This document shows positions 7,667 to 18,973 of a DNA stretch of 24,950 nucleotides, piece by piece; the first letter of the stretch is position 1; every line of letters starts with the position of its first letter. The stretch covers positions 1-24,950 of the forward strand of contig JAHYJF010000014.1 of assembly GCA_019428955.1 (NCBI GenBank). Direction: 5' to 3'. The notes under the pieces were generated by a model, which was not told the DNA's origin, did not search any database, and saw only the letters and a list, made by a program, of their open reading frames with translations. Origin of the DNA: Burkholderiaceae bacterium. Its GTDB lineage: Bacteria; Pseudomonadota; Gammaproteobacteria; Burkholderiales; Burkholderiaceae_E. Position numbers and translations under genes: made by a program.

Positions 7667-7688
7667 CACCTTGAAACCTGGGTTTGCG

Positions 7689-8816
7689 TCAAAGTGAGGG
7701 CGCGCTAACCCCAGAGGCCCTTTGTTTCCTGCTGTGTGAATGAACCGCCTCGACCAGCGCCGAAACACTCTCCGGGGGAGTGAATTGCGAGATGCCGTGG
7801 CCGAGGTTGAAGACGTAGCCCTCACCGGCTTGCGGCGTCCCGTAGGCCTCGAGTGTCTTGATGGCCTCGGCCTGAATCTGCTCCGGCGTGGCCATCAGCG
7901 CCATCGGATCGAGGTTGCCCTGGATCGCGCACTTGGCGCCGACGCGCGCGCGCGCCGCACCCAGCCCCAGCGTCCAATCGATGCCGACGGCATCGCAACC
8001 ACCGGCCGCGATCTGTTCGATCCAGAGACCGCCGCCCTTGGTGAAGACGATTGCCGGCACCGGCACGCGCTGCCGCGCCTGGGTGCCGTCGGCCTGGGTG
8101 ACCAGCTCTTCGCGATCACGGTGCAATCCATCCAGCACCCTGCGGATGTAGGCCAGCGAGAATTCCTGGAAAGCCCCGTCGGCCAGCGCACCGCCCCAGG
8201 AATCGAAGATCATCACCGCCTGGGCGCCAGCTTCGATCTGCGCGTTCAGGTAGGTGGCCACTGCATCGGCGTTGACCGTCAGGATCCGGTGCATCAGGTC
8301 GGGGCGCCGATAAAGCATGGTCTTGATCGCCCTGAAATCCGAACTGCCACCGCCTTCGACCATGTAGCAGGCCAGCGTCCACGGGCTGCCGGAAAAACCG
8401 ATCAGGGGCACCCGCCCATTGAGCGCTCCCCGGATGGTGCGCACCGCGTCGGTGACGTAGCGCAACTCGGCTTCGGGATCAGGAACGGCGAGCGCGGCGA
8501 CGGCGGCCTCGTCGCGCACCGGACGCTTGAACTTGGGCCCCTCGCCATCGGCGAAATAGAGGCCAAGCCCCATGGCGTCGGGCACGGTGAGGATGTCGGA
8601 GAACAGGATCGCGGCGTCGAGCGGGAAACGATCGAGTGGCTGGAGCGTGACCTCGCAGGCCAGCTCAGGGTTCTTGCACAGGGCCAGGAAGCTTCCCGCA
8701 CGCTTGCGGGTGGCGTTGTATTCCGGCAGGTAGCGTCCTGCCTGGCGCATCAGCCAGATCGGCGTGTAGTCGGTCGGTTCGCGCCGCAGCGCGCGCAGAA
8801 AGGTGTCGTTGCTCAA
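7689..8816 (-). CDS. hemE: Uroporphyrinogen-III decarboxylase
   Basis: HemE removes the four acetate carboxyl groups of uroporphyrinogen III to give coproporphyrinogen III in cytoplasmic haem synthesis. The protein shows both family signatures: WLMRQAGRYLPEY near residues 21-33, with the conserved Arg, and GFSGSPWTLACYMVEGG further on. ILFSDILTVPDAMG holds the catalytic Asp (about residue 74). I choose the TTG start at 8816, which gives MSNDTFLRALRREPTDYTP, the normal N-terminus of betaproteobacterial HemE, in a 375-residue protein. AAGGA lies 10 bases upstream. Another TTG at 8846 would add 10 residues; no ATG is available in the right place. The gene lies 147 bases downstream of plsB. A weak possible -10 element (TAGAAT, complement of 8915-8920) is the only promoter hint in that gap. 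Confidence 0.95.
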   Translation of the reverse strand: MSNDTFLRALRREPTDYTPIWLMRQAGRYLPEYNATRKRAGSFLALCKNPELACEVTLQPLDRFPLDAAILFSDILTVPDAMGLGLYFADGEGPKFKRPVRDEAAVAALAVPDPEAELRYVTDAVRTIRGALNGRVPLIGFSGSPWTLACYMVEGGGSSDFRAIKTMLYRRPDLMHRILTVNADAVATYLNAQIEAGAQAVMIFDSWGGALADGAFQEFSLAYIRRVLDGLHRDREELVTQADGTQARQRVPVPAIVFTKGGGLWIEQIAAGGCDAVGIDWTLGLGAARARVGAKCAIQGNLDPMALMATPEQIQAEAIKTLEAYGTPQAGEGYVFNLGHGISQFTPPESVSALVEAVHSHSRKQRASGVSAPSL

Positions 8817-8963
8817 TGCCTTGGCTTCCTTTGTGTCCCGGCGCAACGGCCGGTTGCGGGCGGTATCAGTGAAGGAATACGGCGCGCCCGCGCCTGCGCC
8901 GATCCGAACCCGTTATTCTACTTCGGGTCCGGCGCCAAGGTTTGGGCCGGGAGAGCGCTGCGC

Positions 8964-11543
8964 TCAGGAAACGGTCTCGCCAAGCGCCACTGCGGCTTCA
9001 GGTTCGGTGGCCGCACGGGCCAGTTGGCCGGCATGGGCGATCGCCAGCCGGGTGTCTGCCGGCAGCAGGTACTGCGCATCACGCGCCACCGCCACCAATT
9101 CCTGCTCGAAGTGCAGGCGTTCCTCGACCACCAACACCATCCCGGTGGCGATCAGGGTATCGATGATGGAACGCAGCACCGCACGGTCGCAGAACTCCGG
9201 ACCGCCGGTCTCGTGCAACAGCGACAGGCGCTGCGCCAGCAGGCAGCAGTATTCCTCGAGTTCATTGACACCGAGCACGCCGGAACCCGATCGCACCAGG
9301 GTCGCGACCGCCAGCACATAGCGCTCGATCGACAGCCTGATGGTATTGGCCAGCGCGTGCAGCGCCACCGACTCCCGGGTGCTCGGGTCGGGAGAAGTGA
9401 GCCAGGAGCCCTGTTCGCGCGCCAGTCCGGCGGCCCGCAGCGCGGCGAGGCAGGCCGCGATGCGCTCGTCGAGCTGGGGACCCTGCGCCGCGAGGTGGAA
9501 CTCGCCGCGCAGGAACACGAACAACTGGCGCGCCACCCGCACCAGTTCAGGCGGCCCGATGCGCTCGTTCTGCGAAATCAGGCACGCGAGCAGCGCCGGC
9601 ATCGCACAGGCGTGCAAGACGTTGTTGCGGAAATAGGCCAGCTTCGCGGCTTGTTCCGGTGCCACCTGGAGGATGTCACCAAGAGGATGGGAGACCCGGT
9701 CGAGCAGCTTGAACTCTTCGGCGTAACGGACCACGGCGGCGCCGTCGAGCTCGGTGACCTGCATGCAGGAAGAATAGGGCGCGGCGACCAGAACCTGCTT
9801 TAAGAGGTCGATCTGCTGGGCCAGCAATTCGGCGTCCATCGCCGGGCGTGCAGCGCCGAGGATCGAAACCGCGAGCAGATTGACCGGATTGATCACCACT
9901 GCTTCGTTGATCCGGGTGACGACCCGTTTGGCCAATGCGTTGATCGCGCCGCGGCGGTCGCGTTCGAGCGGATCATCGATCCCGAGGGCGGCCTGCTCGG
10001 CCAGGCCGCGGTTGGCGTATTCGCGCCAGCCCGGCCAATGCTCTTCGAGGAAGGGCTGGAGCGCGATCGGCTCGCCGAAGTTGAGATAGACGTTGCCCCA
10101 GCGCTCACGCAGCTTGCGCACCGTGCCCAGCAAGGCCAGGAGTGATTCCTTACGCTTGGGTTTGCCGGAGAGCTCGGCGATGTACGAGTCGCCCTCGAAA
10201 AGGCGCTCGTAGCCGATGTAGACCGGCACGAACACCAACGGTCGCTCATGATCACGCAGGAAGCTGGTGACCGTCATAGCCAGCATTCCGGCCTTGGGTG
10301 AAAGGGTGCGGCCGGCGCGGCTGCGGCCGCCCTCGATGTAGTACTTGACCGGAAACCCACGGCGCAAAATGGTGTGCAGGTATTCGTTAAAGACCTCGGC
10401 ATAGAGCGGATTGCCGCGGAAACTACGGCGCAGGTAGAACGCTCCGCCGGCGCGCAACAACCCTCCCAGCACCGGCATGTTGAGGTTGGCGCCGGCCGCG
10501 ATGTGGGGCGGCTGCAACCCGCGCCGATAGATCACGTAGGAAAGCAACAGGTAATCGATGTGGCTGCGGTGGCACGGCACGTAGATGATTCCGGTGCCCT
10601 GTCCGGCGCCGGAAATCTTCTCGATGGTCTCGAAGCGATGGACCCTCACGCCGTCGTAGATCCGGTCCCAGATTACCGACAGCACGACGATGAACGCACG
10701 CACCACCGGATATGAATAGTCAGAGGCGATCTCGTAGGCGTAGCGCCGCGCTCGCAGTTCCTCGCGCCCAAGTTCGGTACCCTTGCGTTGCGCCTCGGCC
10801 GCGATTGCCGCCTGCACCGGGGCGCTGTCGACCATGTTGTTGATCACCGTGTGGCGGTGCGACAGGTCGGGGCCGACGGCGAGCTCGCGCTCGCGTTTGA
10901 AGCGACCACGCAACAAGCGGCCGACTCGGCGCATCGCGGTCGCCGGGTCGGCCGAGTTGACCGCTTCGCGCAATGAGACCGGAGCGCTGAACTTGACCAG
11001 CGTCTCGCGGCCGTGGAGCAGCACCCGTATTGCCTGGCGGATCCGTCCCGGCGGACGCCAGCTGTCGGCAAACAGCGCCCGGATCACGGTGTCCTTGCGG
11101 GTCGTCGGCCCGCGCCCCCAGAACACGCTGACCGGCACGATCTGCACGTCGACCGCGGCATCGGACAGGGTGGCGTCAATCAGCCGGCGCAGACGGCTCG
11201 AATAGACGTAGGGGTTGCGCCGCAGAGGCGTGGGCTGGCCATTGTTGGTCAGGAAGAAGAACGAGCGCCGCTCCTTGACCGCGCCCGAAAGCAGCGGCAG
11301 CAGCGGCTCGGGCAGGCCAAGCTTGCGGACCACGTCGTCGAGGATGAGCAAGGTCGAGACCTGGCGCATCTGCAGCGCATAGACCACCGGGCGGCCGCGG
11401 TCGATGCCGGGCACGTCCAATTGCTCGGGAACCACGGTCGCGCGCACCAGCCGGCGCAGCATCACCCGCAACATGGCGAGATAAAGCCTATCCAGGCCAG
11501 GAAAGAGCTTCACTTGATGGTCGCGACGCGCCGGGAAAGCCAA
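8964..11543 (-). CDS. plsB: Glycerol-3-phosphate 1-O-acyltransferase PlsB
   Basis: PlsB makes 1-acyl-glycerol-3-phosphate from glycerol-3-phosphate and acyl-ACP or acyl-CoA, the first step of phospholipid synthesis at the inner membrane. The central acyltransferase domain has block I HRSHID (325-330, His325 and Asp330 catalytic), block II GGAFYLRR (366-373), block III EGGRSR (404-409) and block IV VFVPVYIGYE (437-446). The length, 859 residues, is somewhat above the 807 of E. coli PlsB. The long C-terminal region is rich in Leu and Ala. The predicted start is TTG, 18 bases after the stop of the small upstream gene. No good ribosome site is properly spaced (AGGAA lies about 15 bases off), so the start is uncertain; a GTG ten codons downstream is possible. 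Co-transcription with the small gene upstream is likely. Confidence 0.93.
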   Translation of the reverse strand: MAFPARRDHQVKLFPGLDRLYLAMLRVMLRRLVRATVVPEQLDVPGIDRGRPVVYALQMRQVSTLLILDDVVRKLGLPEPLLPLLSGAVKERRSFFFLTNNGQPTPLRRNPYVYSSRLRRLIDATLSDAAVDVQIVPVSVFWGRGPTTRKDTVIRALFADSWRPPGRIRQAIRVLLHGRETLVKFSAPVSLREAVNSADPATAMRRVGRLLRGRFKRERELAVGPDLSHRHTVINNMVDSAPVQAAIAAEAQRKGTELGREELRARRYAYEIASDYSYPVVRAFIVVLSVIWDRIYDGVRVHRFETIEKISGAGQGTGIIYVPCHRSHIDYLLLSYVIYRRGLQPPHIAAGANLNMPVLGGLLRAGGAFYLRRSFRGNPLYAEVFNEYLHTILRRGFPVKYYIEGGRSRAGRTLSPKAGMLAMTVTSFLRDHERPLVFVPVYIGYERLFEGDSYIAELSGKPKRKESLLALLGTVRKLRERWGNVYLNFGEPIALQPFLEEHWPGWREYANRGLAEQAALGIDDPLERDRRGAINALAKRVVTRINEAVVINPVNLLAVSILGAARPAMDAELLAQQIDLLKQVLVAAPYSSCMQVTELDGAAVVRYAEEFKLLDRVSHPLGDILQVAPEQAAKLAYFRNNVLHACAMPALLACLISQNERIGPPELVRVARQLFVFLRGEFHLAAQGPQLDERIAACLAALRAAGLAREQGSWLTSPDPSTRESVALHALANTIRLSIERYVLAVATLVRSGSGVLGVNELEEYCCLLAQRLSLLHETGGPEFCDRAVLRSIIDTLIATGMVLVVEERLHFEQELVAVARDAQYLLPADTRLAIAHAGQLARAATEPEAAVALGETVS

Positions 11544-11561
11544 CCAGGTGGCGGGCGATTC

Positions 11562-11741
11562 CTAGAGCTGATCTCCACTCGGCTTAGCCGCATTTCCGTG
11601 CTCCCCGCCCTGGCCGTCGGCACCCTCCGCGCTGTCGGTGGTGCCGCTCTTCTCGGCCTTGCGTGAGAGTTTTTCTTCTTTCTTCTTCTTCTTGGCCAGT
11701 TCTCTCTGGCGTTTCTGGAACGAATAATTTGGGCTAGCCAA
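11562..11741 (-). CDS. Small Lys-rich conserved protein of unknown function
   Basis: A 59-residue protein beginning MASPNYSFQKRQRELAKKKK, followed by Lys/Glu-rich sequence and a Gly/Ser/Asp-rich, probably disordered tail. I recall short proteins with the N-terminus NYSFQKRQRELAKKKK as widespread in proteobacteria, but I know of no assigned function. The TTG start at 11741 is chosen because GGAGGA sits nine bases upstream and because the family begins here. Longer frames reach to 11792 but would put the family start inside the protein. It lies 18 bases upstream of plsB and probably shares its transcript. The strong basic stretch could contact RNA or DNA; that is speculation. No signal peptide or membrane segment is seen. 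Confidence 0.75.
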   Translation of the reverse strand: MASPNYSFQKRQRELAKKKKKEEKLSRKAEKSGTTDSAEGADGQGGEHGNAAKPSGDQL

Positions 11742-11849
11742 AGTGGACAGTCCTCCGTGGTGGGGGATGGCCGGTGCCAACGGCGCCGCCATCGCTGTTT
11801 GAATCGGCTATTCTCCCACGCCTAGCAGGTGCTTGCACCCGCGACCGGG

Positions 11850-11880
11850 AAGAAACAAAGGGGCAGCCGCAGCTGCCCCT
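11850..11880 (-). terminator. Intrinsic terminator of the atp operon
   Basis: On the minus strand, AGGGGCAGC, loop TGCG, GCTGCCCCT form a perfect 9-bp stem (11859-11880), followed directly by TTTGTTTCTT. It sits 22 bases past the atpC stop, the right place to end the ATP synthase transcript before the Lys-rich gene and plsB. Confidence 0.88.
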
Positions 11881-11902
11881 GTTCGTTGCGGCCGGCCGGC
11901 GC

Positions 11903-12319
11903 CTACTTGCCGCGCAGCTTGCGGATGGCCGCGATCTGCGCGATGGCCGCCGCCAGCTCGGCTTGTGCCTTGGCGTAGTCGATCGCGGATTCGCGGTTGG
12001 CGAGAGCATCCTCGGCAGCGCGCTTGGCCTCCTCGGCCTTGGCCTCGTCGAGATCGTGAGCCCGGATTGCCGTATCGGCGAGCACCGTGACCCGGCGCGG
12101 CTGGACCTCTAGAATGCCGCCAGCGACGAACACGATCTCTTCCTCGGCCTGATCGACGACCTTGATGCGCACGGCGCCGGGCTTGATCCGCGTGATCAGC
12201 GGAGTGTGTTGCGGAAAGACTCCCAGCTCGCCGACCTCGCCCGGAAGCACGACGAACTCGGCCTCGCCCTCGAAGATCGATTCTTCGGCGCTGACGACGT
12301 CGACGTGAATGCTAGACAT
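11903..12319 (-). CDS. atpC: F1 ATP synthase epsilon subunit
   Basis: A 138-residue protein with the epsilon-subunit N-terminal beta-sandwich (VDVVSAEESIFEGEAEFVVLPGEVGELGVFPQHTPL in the first 40 residues, conserved GELG and HTPL). A C-terminal helical hairpin rich in Ala, Glu and Lys (about residues 88-138) follows. Epsilon is part of the central rotor stalk; it links gamma to the c-ring, and its C-terminal helices can restrain ATP hydrolysis. The length matches the family. It is the last gene of the operon, 22 bases after atpD, and an intrinsic terminator follows. The ATG start matches the usual N-terminus. Confidence 0.96.
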   Translation of the reverse strand: MSSIHVDVVSAEESIFEGEAEFVVLPGEVGELGVFPQHTPLITRIKPGAVRIKVVDQAEEEIVFVAGGILEVQPRRVTVLADTAIRAHDLDEAKAEEAKRAAEDALANRESAIDYAKAQAELAAAIAQIAAIRKLRGK

Positions 12320-12341
12320 GCGATTCCCCGTAAGTTTGCGC

Positions 12342-13742
<1,401 letters not shown>

Positions 13743-13816
13743 GTTTCGATTCCTGTTCTGTACGGGTTGCGCACACCGCCGAAGCGGCTGGCGCCCTGCA
13801 AAATTGGGCGCCCCGC

Positions 13817-14686
13817 CTAGACGGCGGCGGCGCCTCCGACAATCTCCGACAATTCCTTGGTGATCGCAGCCTGCCGCGCCTTGTTGTAGGACAGCTGCAA
13901 TTCGTCGATCACTTCCTTGGCGTTTTCCGACGCCGACTTCATCGCGACCATCCGCGCGCTCTGCTCGGAGGCCATGTTCTCGGCCACCGCCTGGTAGATG
14001 ATCGCCTCGACGTAGCGCACCAGCAGCTCGTCCAGCACGGTCGGCGCATCCGGCTCGTAGAGGTAGTCCCACGAATACTCGAGCAGGTTCTCGCTCAGAG
14101 ATCCGGCCGGCAGCGGCAGCAGTTGCTCGATCACCGCCTCCTGCTTCATGGTGTTGATGAAGCGGGTGTAAGCCAGGTAGACCACGTCGATCTCGCCCGC
14201 CGCGTAGCCGTCGAGCTGGACCTTGATCGGGCCGATCAGCTTTTCCAGGTGCGGCGTATCGCCCATGTGCACCAGGTGCGAGACCACGGCGGCACCGATC
14301 CGGTTAAGGAAGCCGAGCCCCTTGTTGCCGAACGCTGTGGTTTGCACCCGCACCCCGCCGTCCTCGAGCTCGCGCAGCTTGCCGGTGACGGCGCGCAGCA
14401 CGTTGGTGTTCAACCCGCCGCAGAGTCCCTTGTCGGTGGTGACGACGATGATGCCCGCCGCCTGCACTTCCCCGTGGGAAACCAGGTACGGGTGGCGATA
14501 CTCAGGGTTGGCCTCGGCGAGGTGGGCCGCGATATTGCGGATCTTGTTGCCGTAGGGCCGCGCCTTGCGCATCCGTTCCTGCGCCTTGCGCATCTTGGAC
14601 GCGGCGACCATCTCCATCGCCTTGGTGATCTTGCGCGTGTTCTGGACGCTCTTGATCTTGGTCCGGATCTCTTTACTTCCGGGCAT
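13817..14686 (-). CDS. atpG: F1 ATP synthase gamma subunit
   Basis: A 289-residue gamma subunit. The N-terminal helix carries the conserved KEIRTKIKSVQNTRKITKAM followed by EMVAASKMRKAQ. The C-terminal helix carries ARMVAMKSASENAKEVIDELQLSYNKARQAAITKELSEIVGGAAA. These two helices form the coiled coil that turns inside the alpha-beta head. The Rossmann-like middle has VVTTDKGLCGGLNTNVLR, as is typical. The length is normal. ATG is at 14686, 38 bases after atpA. Confidence 0.97.
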   Translation of the reverse strand: MPGSKEIRTKIKSVQNTRKITKAMEMVAASKMRKAQERMRKARPYGNKIRNIAAHLAEANPEYRHPYLVSHGEVQAAGIIVVTTDKGLCGGLNTNVLRAVTGKLRELEDGGVRVQTTAFGNKGLGFLNRIGAAVVSHLVHMGDTPHLEKLIGPIKVQLDGYAAGEIDVVYLAYTRFINTMKQEAVIEQLLPLPAGSLSENLLEYSWDYLYEPDAPTVLDELLVRYVEAIIYQAVAENMASEQSARMVAMKSASENAKEVIDELQLSYNKARQAAITKELSEIVGGAAAV

Positions 14687-14724
14687 TTCGAATCCTTGTC
14701 GTGGTTCGCTTCAAAACGCCGGGC

Positions 14725-16266
<1,542 letters not shown>

Positions 16267-16309
16267 GGGGTGTTCTCCTGCCCCGTCGGGGCGTGGACTG
16301 TTCTGTACG

Positions 16310-16843
16310 TCACTTCCTGAGCGTGCTTGCGAGTTGCGCGAGCTTGCCGCGCACCGATGCATCCATCACTTCGTCACCGACTCGAATCGACACGCCACCA
16401 ATCAGATCTTGGTCAACCACCACGTGGGCCTTGACCTTGCTACGGTATTTCTCTTCCAGCGATGCCACGATCGTCGCCAACTGGGCATCGTCGAGCGGAT
16501 ACGCCGACCTGACTTCCGCCTCGAGCACGCTTTCGAAATCGTTGCGCAAGCGTTCGAAGTGCTCGGCAATCCCGGCCAGCACTCCGATCCGGTCGTTGTC
16601 GGCGAGCACCCGGACCAGGTTCTTCTGCTGGTCGCTGATCGGGCCGGCCACCTCGATGCACAGCATCGCGACTTGCTCGGCGCTCAGCTGGGGGTTGCCG
16701 ACCAGTTCGCGGGCCGCCTCAGTGCCAGCCACCACGGCCAGGCGCGCCAGGGCGTCGGACCACGACGGCAGCGACCCGGTGTCGCGGGCAATCTGGAACG
16801 CCGCTTCGGCGTAGGGTCGGGCAATCGTGAGCGATTCGGCCAT
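16310..16843 (-). CDS. atpH: F1 ATP synthase delta subunit
   Basis: A 177-residue delta subunit (OSCP type). It has an N-terminal helical bundle beginning TIARPYAEAAFQIA and a C-terminal part with VVVDQDLIGGVSIRVGDEVMDASVRGKLAQLASTLRK, the family signature near the end. Delta caps the alpha-beta head and ties it to the b-subunit stator stalk. The length matches the E. coli subunit (177). The ATG is 6 bases after the atpF stop, so translation is probably coupled. Confidence 0.97.
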   Translation of the reverse strand: MAESLTIARPYAEAAFQIARDTGSLPSWSDALARLAVVAGTEAARELVGNPQLSAEQVAMLCIEVAGPISDQQKNLVRVLADNDRIGVLAGIAEHFERLRNDFESVLEAEVRSAYPLDDAQLATIVASLEEKYRSKVKAHVVVDQDLIGGVSIRVGDEVMDASVRGKLAQLASTLRK

Positions 16844-16849
16844 GGCTGA

Positions 16850-17323
16850 CTACCGGAGCTCGTTCTTGAGGTTGGCCAGCAGCTCGGCATGGCGAGCGGC
16901 ATCGATTTCCCTGCGCAGGATGCGCTCGGCTCCGGCCACTGCCAATAAGGAGACCTGGTCACGCAGCTGCTCGCGGGCGCGCTGCATCGCCAGTTCGGCC
17001 TCTTCCTCTGCTGCCTTCTTGGCTGCCGCGACGAGGCGGCTCGCCTCACCGCGGGCATCGTCCACCAGCTGCGCGCCCTGGCGCTCGGCTCCGGCGCGCA
17101 GTTCCGCTGCGCCGGCACGAGCCACTTTCAGTTCTTCCTGGACACGCTGCTCGGTAGCGGCAAGTTCTGACCGGGCCTTGTCGGCGGCAGCGAGTCCGTC
17201 AGCAATGCGCTTGGCGCGCTCGTCAAGGGCCTGGGTGATCGGCGGCCACACGAACTTGGCCGTAAACCACCAAAGCGCCGCGAAGACAAACATCTGGGCG
17301 ATTAGGGTCGCATTGATATTCAC
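16850..17323 (-). CDS. atpF: Fo ATP synthase b subunit
   Basis: A 157-residue b subunit. One N-terminal membrane helix (MNINATLIAQMFVFAALWWF, residues 1-20, then KFVWPPI) is followed by a long Ala/Glu/Lys/Arg-rich coiled coil to the end, the stator stalk that holds the F1 head. The start codon is GTG (complement of 17321-17323), with AGGAAG six bases upstream; the resulting MNINATL is the usual N-terminus, so GTG is well supported. The gene lies 44 bases after atpE and 6 bases before atpH. Confidence 0.96.
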   Translation of the reverse strand: MNINATLIAQMFVFAALWWFTAKFVWPPITQALDERAKRIADGLAAADKARSELAATEQRVQEELKVARAGAAELRAGAERQGAQLVDDARGEASRLVAAAKKAAEEEAELAMQRAREQLRDQVSLLAVAGAERILRREIDAARHAELLANLKNELR

Positions 17324-17367
17324 GAGATACTTCCTGTGCTGAGTTCAGCGAGCGAGGCTCGCCAGGG

Positions 17368-17610
17368 CTAGCCCGCGAACGGGTTGGCGAAAGCGAACAT
17401 CATCGCAATACCGACGCCGATCAGGAATGCAGCATCGATCAGGCCAGCAAGCAGGAACATCTTGGTCTGCAGCTTGTCCATCAGTTCGGGCTGGCGGGCA
17501 GCTGCTTCAAGATACTTGCCGCCCATCATCGCGATACCGATACAGGCGCCGAGCGCACCCAGACCGATGATGATTCCGCAGGCGATTGCAACCATTGCAA
17601 CGTTGGTCAT
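17368..17610 (-). CDS. atpE: Fo ATP synthase c subunit
   Basis: An 80-residue hairpin of two membrane helices joined by the polar loop AARQPEL (about 36-43). The first helix has the glycine-rich GLGALGACIGIAMMGG. The second carries the proton-binding carboxylate Asp59 in LLAGLIDAAFLIGVGIAMM. The Gln and Glu-Ser pattern of Na+-binding rings is absent, so the ring should be proton-driven. Copies form the rotor ring. ATG lies 40 bases after atpB. Confidence 0.98.
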   Translation of the reverse strand: MTNVAMVAIACGIIIGLGALGACIGIAMMGGKYLEAAARQPELMDKLQTKMFLLAGLIDAAFLIGVGIAMMFAFANPFAG

Positions 17611-17650
17611 GATGACTCCTTGAAAAAAGACCAGTTTCTAAGAAATTGGA

Positions 17651-18472
17651 TCAATGATGCTCGTGCGCCTGTCCGAGGTAGACGAGCGTGAGCATCATGA
17701 AAATGAACCCCTGCAAGATAATGATCAGGATGTGGAAGATCGCCCATGCCAGGCCGGCGAAGAACTGCATTCCGAAACCCCACCAGGTGGCGGTGGCGCC
17801 GAGCAGCGCGATCAGCATGAACAACAACTCGCCGGCAAACATGTTGCCGAACAGCCGCATTCCGAGAGCGACGGTCTTGGCGAGATATTCGATGATCTGC
17901 AACAACAGGTTGAACGGCGCCAGCACGATCTTCGCGCCAAACGGAGCCGAGACCAGCTCATGCAGGAAGCCGCCGCCGCCCTTCATCTTGATGCCGTAGT
18001 ACAGCGAGGCCAGCAGCACCACGATCGACATCGCCATCGGCGCATTCAGATCAGCCGTGGGCACGACCCTCATGTAGTGGATTCCAACCAGCTGGCCAAG
18101 CTTGGGCAGCAGGTCCACCGGCACCAGGTCGATCGCATTCATGAACACGACCCAGACGAAGGCGCTGAGCGCGAGCGGTGCGATCTGCGAGACGTCACCC
18201 TTGACGATCGAGCGAGCCTGCTCATGGACGAACTCGATCAGTGCCTCAATGGCGCCGACGAAGCGGCCCGGCACGCCCGAGTTCACCCGCCGCGCCGCCC
18301 GATACATCAGGAAACCGGCGAGCAGCGCCATCGCCACCGAGTAGAACACCGTGTCGAGGTTGATGATCGAGAAGTCGACGATGTTCTTCTGCGCCGCACC
18401 CGAAGTGTTCAGGTGGGTGAGATGGTGGACGATGTACTCGGACGCGGTCGGCGCGCTCGCAGCTGATGACAT
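17651..18472 (-). CDS. atpB: Fo ATP synthase a subunit
   Basis: A 273-residue multi-pass membrane protein that forms the proton half-channels beside the c-ring. The essential arginine is Arg206 in ALGMRLFGNMFAGEL. The last helix, HILIIILQGFIFMMLTLVYL, has the conserved Gln254, and the C-terminus is His-rich (GQAHEHH). The start MSSAASAPTASEYIVHHLTHL is conventional. It lies 32 bases after atpI and 40 before atpE. Confidence 0.97.
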   Translation of the reverse strand: MSSAASAPTASEYIVHHLTHLNTSGAAQKNIVDFSIINLDTVFYSVAMALLAGFLMYRAARRVNSGVPGRFVGAIEALIEFVHEQARSIVKGDVSQIAPLALSAFVWVVFMNAIDLVPVDLLPKLGQLVGIHYMRVVPTADLNAPMAMSIVVLLASLYYGIKMKGGGGFLHELVSAPFGAKIVLAPFNLLLQIIEYLAKTVALGMRLFGNMFAGELLFMLIALLGATATWWGFGMQFFAGLAWAIFHILIIILQGFIFMMLTLVYLGQAHEHH

Positions 18473-18504
18473 AGTTTTGGTTAACGTCCAGTCCAGCGTT
18501 CTTC

Positions 18505-18894
18505 TTACGCCCCGCCGGATTCACCGCCGGGGCACTTGTCCTTCTCTATCGCCGGCCGTGCCACCAAGGGCACGAACAGGGGCATCTTCAGCGCCACGAT
18601 CAGTCCGGTCAGCAGGGCGAGCCACCTGATCGGCTCCACCCACTTGATGACCGCCACCAGCAGGGCGACGGTCAGACCGAGCTTGACGAACTCGCCGAGC
18701 AGGAACACCACCGGGTAAGACTCCGGCGAGCGCCCCTTGTGCAGCGAGAGTCGCAACGCGAACAGCCCATTGGGGATGATCACCACCGTTGCTCCGAGCC
18801 CGAGCGAAATTGCGCTCTCGAGCCCGAACACCAGCCCCGCTATCGGGGCCAGCACCAGCAACGCTGCGATTTGCAGACCAACGGCGACGAACAT
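18505..18894 (-). CDS. atpI: ATP synthase assembly protein AtpI
   Basis: A 129-residue protein with four predicted membrane segments: FVAVGLQIAALLVLAPIAGL, the segment around ISLGLGATVVIIPNGLFAL, VVFLLGEFVKLGLTVALLVA, and WLALLTGLIVALKMPLFVPL. This layout, and its place as first gene of the operon, fit AtpI, reported to assist c-ring assembly; the family is poorly conserved. ATG at 18894 is preceded by GGGGAG about 10 bases upstream. A tail EKDKCPGGESGGA ends the protein. Transcription starts from the promoter listed just upstream. Confidence 0.92.
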   Translation of the reverse strand: MFVAVGLQIAALLVLAPIAGLVFGLESAISLGLGATVVIIPNGLFALRLSLHKGRSPESYPVVFLLGEFVKLGLTVALLVAVIKWVEPIRWLALLTGLIVALKMPLFVPLVARPAIEKDKCPGGESGGA

Positions 18895-18973
18895 GGCTCA
18901 GGAACTCCCCAAAATCGCGGGTCTTCCGATGCCCAGGGACGTCAACATTAGTTTCCACCAACGAAGCCGATGA

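Larger units (their letters stand above)
7310..7688. other. 379-base intergenic region between hemE and priA
   Basis: No convincing gene is present. The stretch is visibly less GC-rich than the flanking genes. It contains two DnaA-box-like sequences on the priA side and two hairpins on the hemE side (separate entries). A TTGACT that could serve as a -35 element for priA lies next to the DnaA-like boxes, but I could not find a good -10 element at the right distance. A 76-codon minus-strand frame (7306-7536) ends in a GTGA overlap with the priA start, but it has no family likeness and no clear ribosome site, so it is not called as a gene. Confidence 0.6.

Noticed and set aside
8953..8965. GAGCGCTGCGCTC palindrome at the plsB stop codon
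   Set aside because: A one-base loop and no T-run; such short GC palindromes are common at this base composition.
7740..9803. 687-codon plus-strand open frame across hemE and plsB
   Set aside because: It spans two clear genes and their intergenic gap on the opposite strand with no domain likeness; an artefact of high GC at third positions.
11828..11839. GGTGCTTGCACC dyad upstream of the Lys-rich gene
   Set aside because: A 5-bp stem with a 2-base loop and no known operator match; not enough to call a regulatory site.
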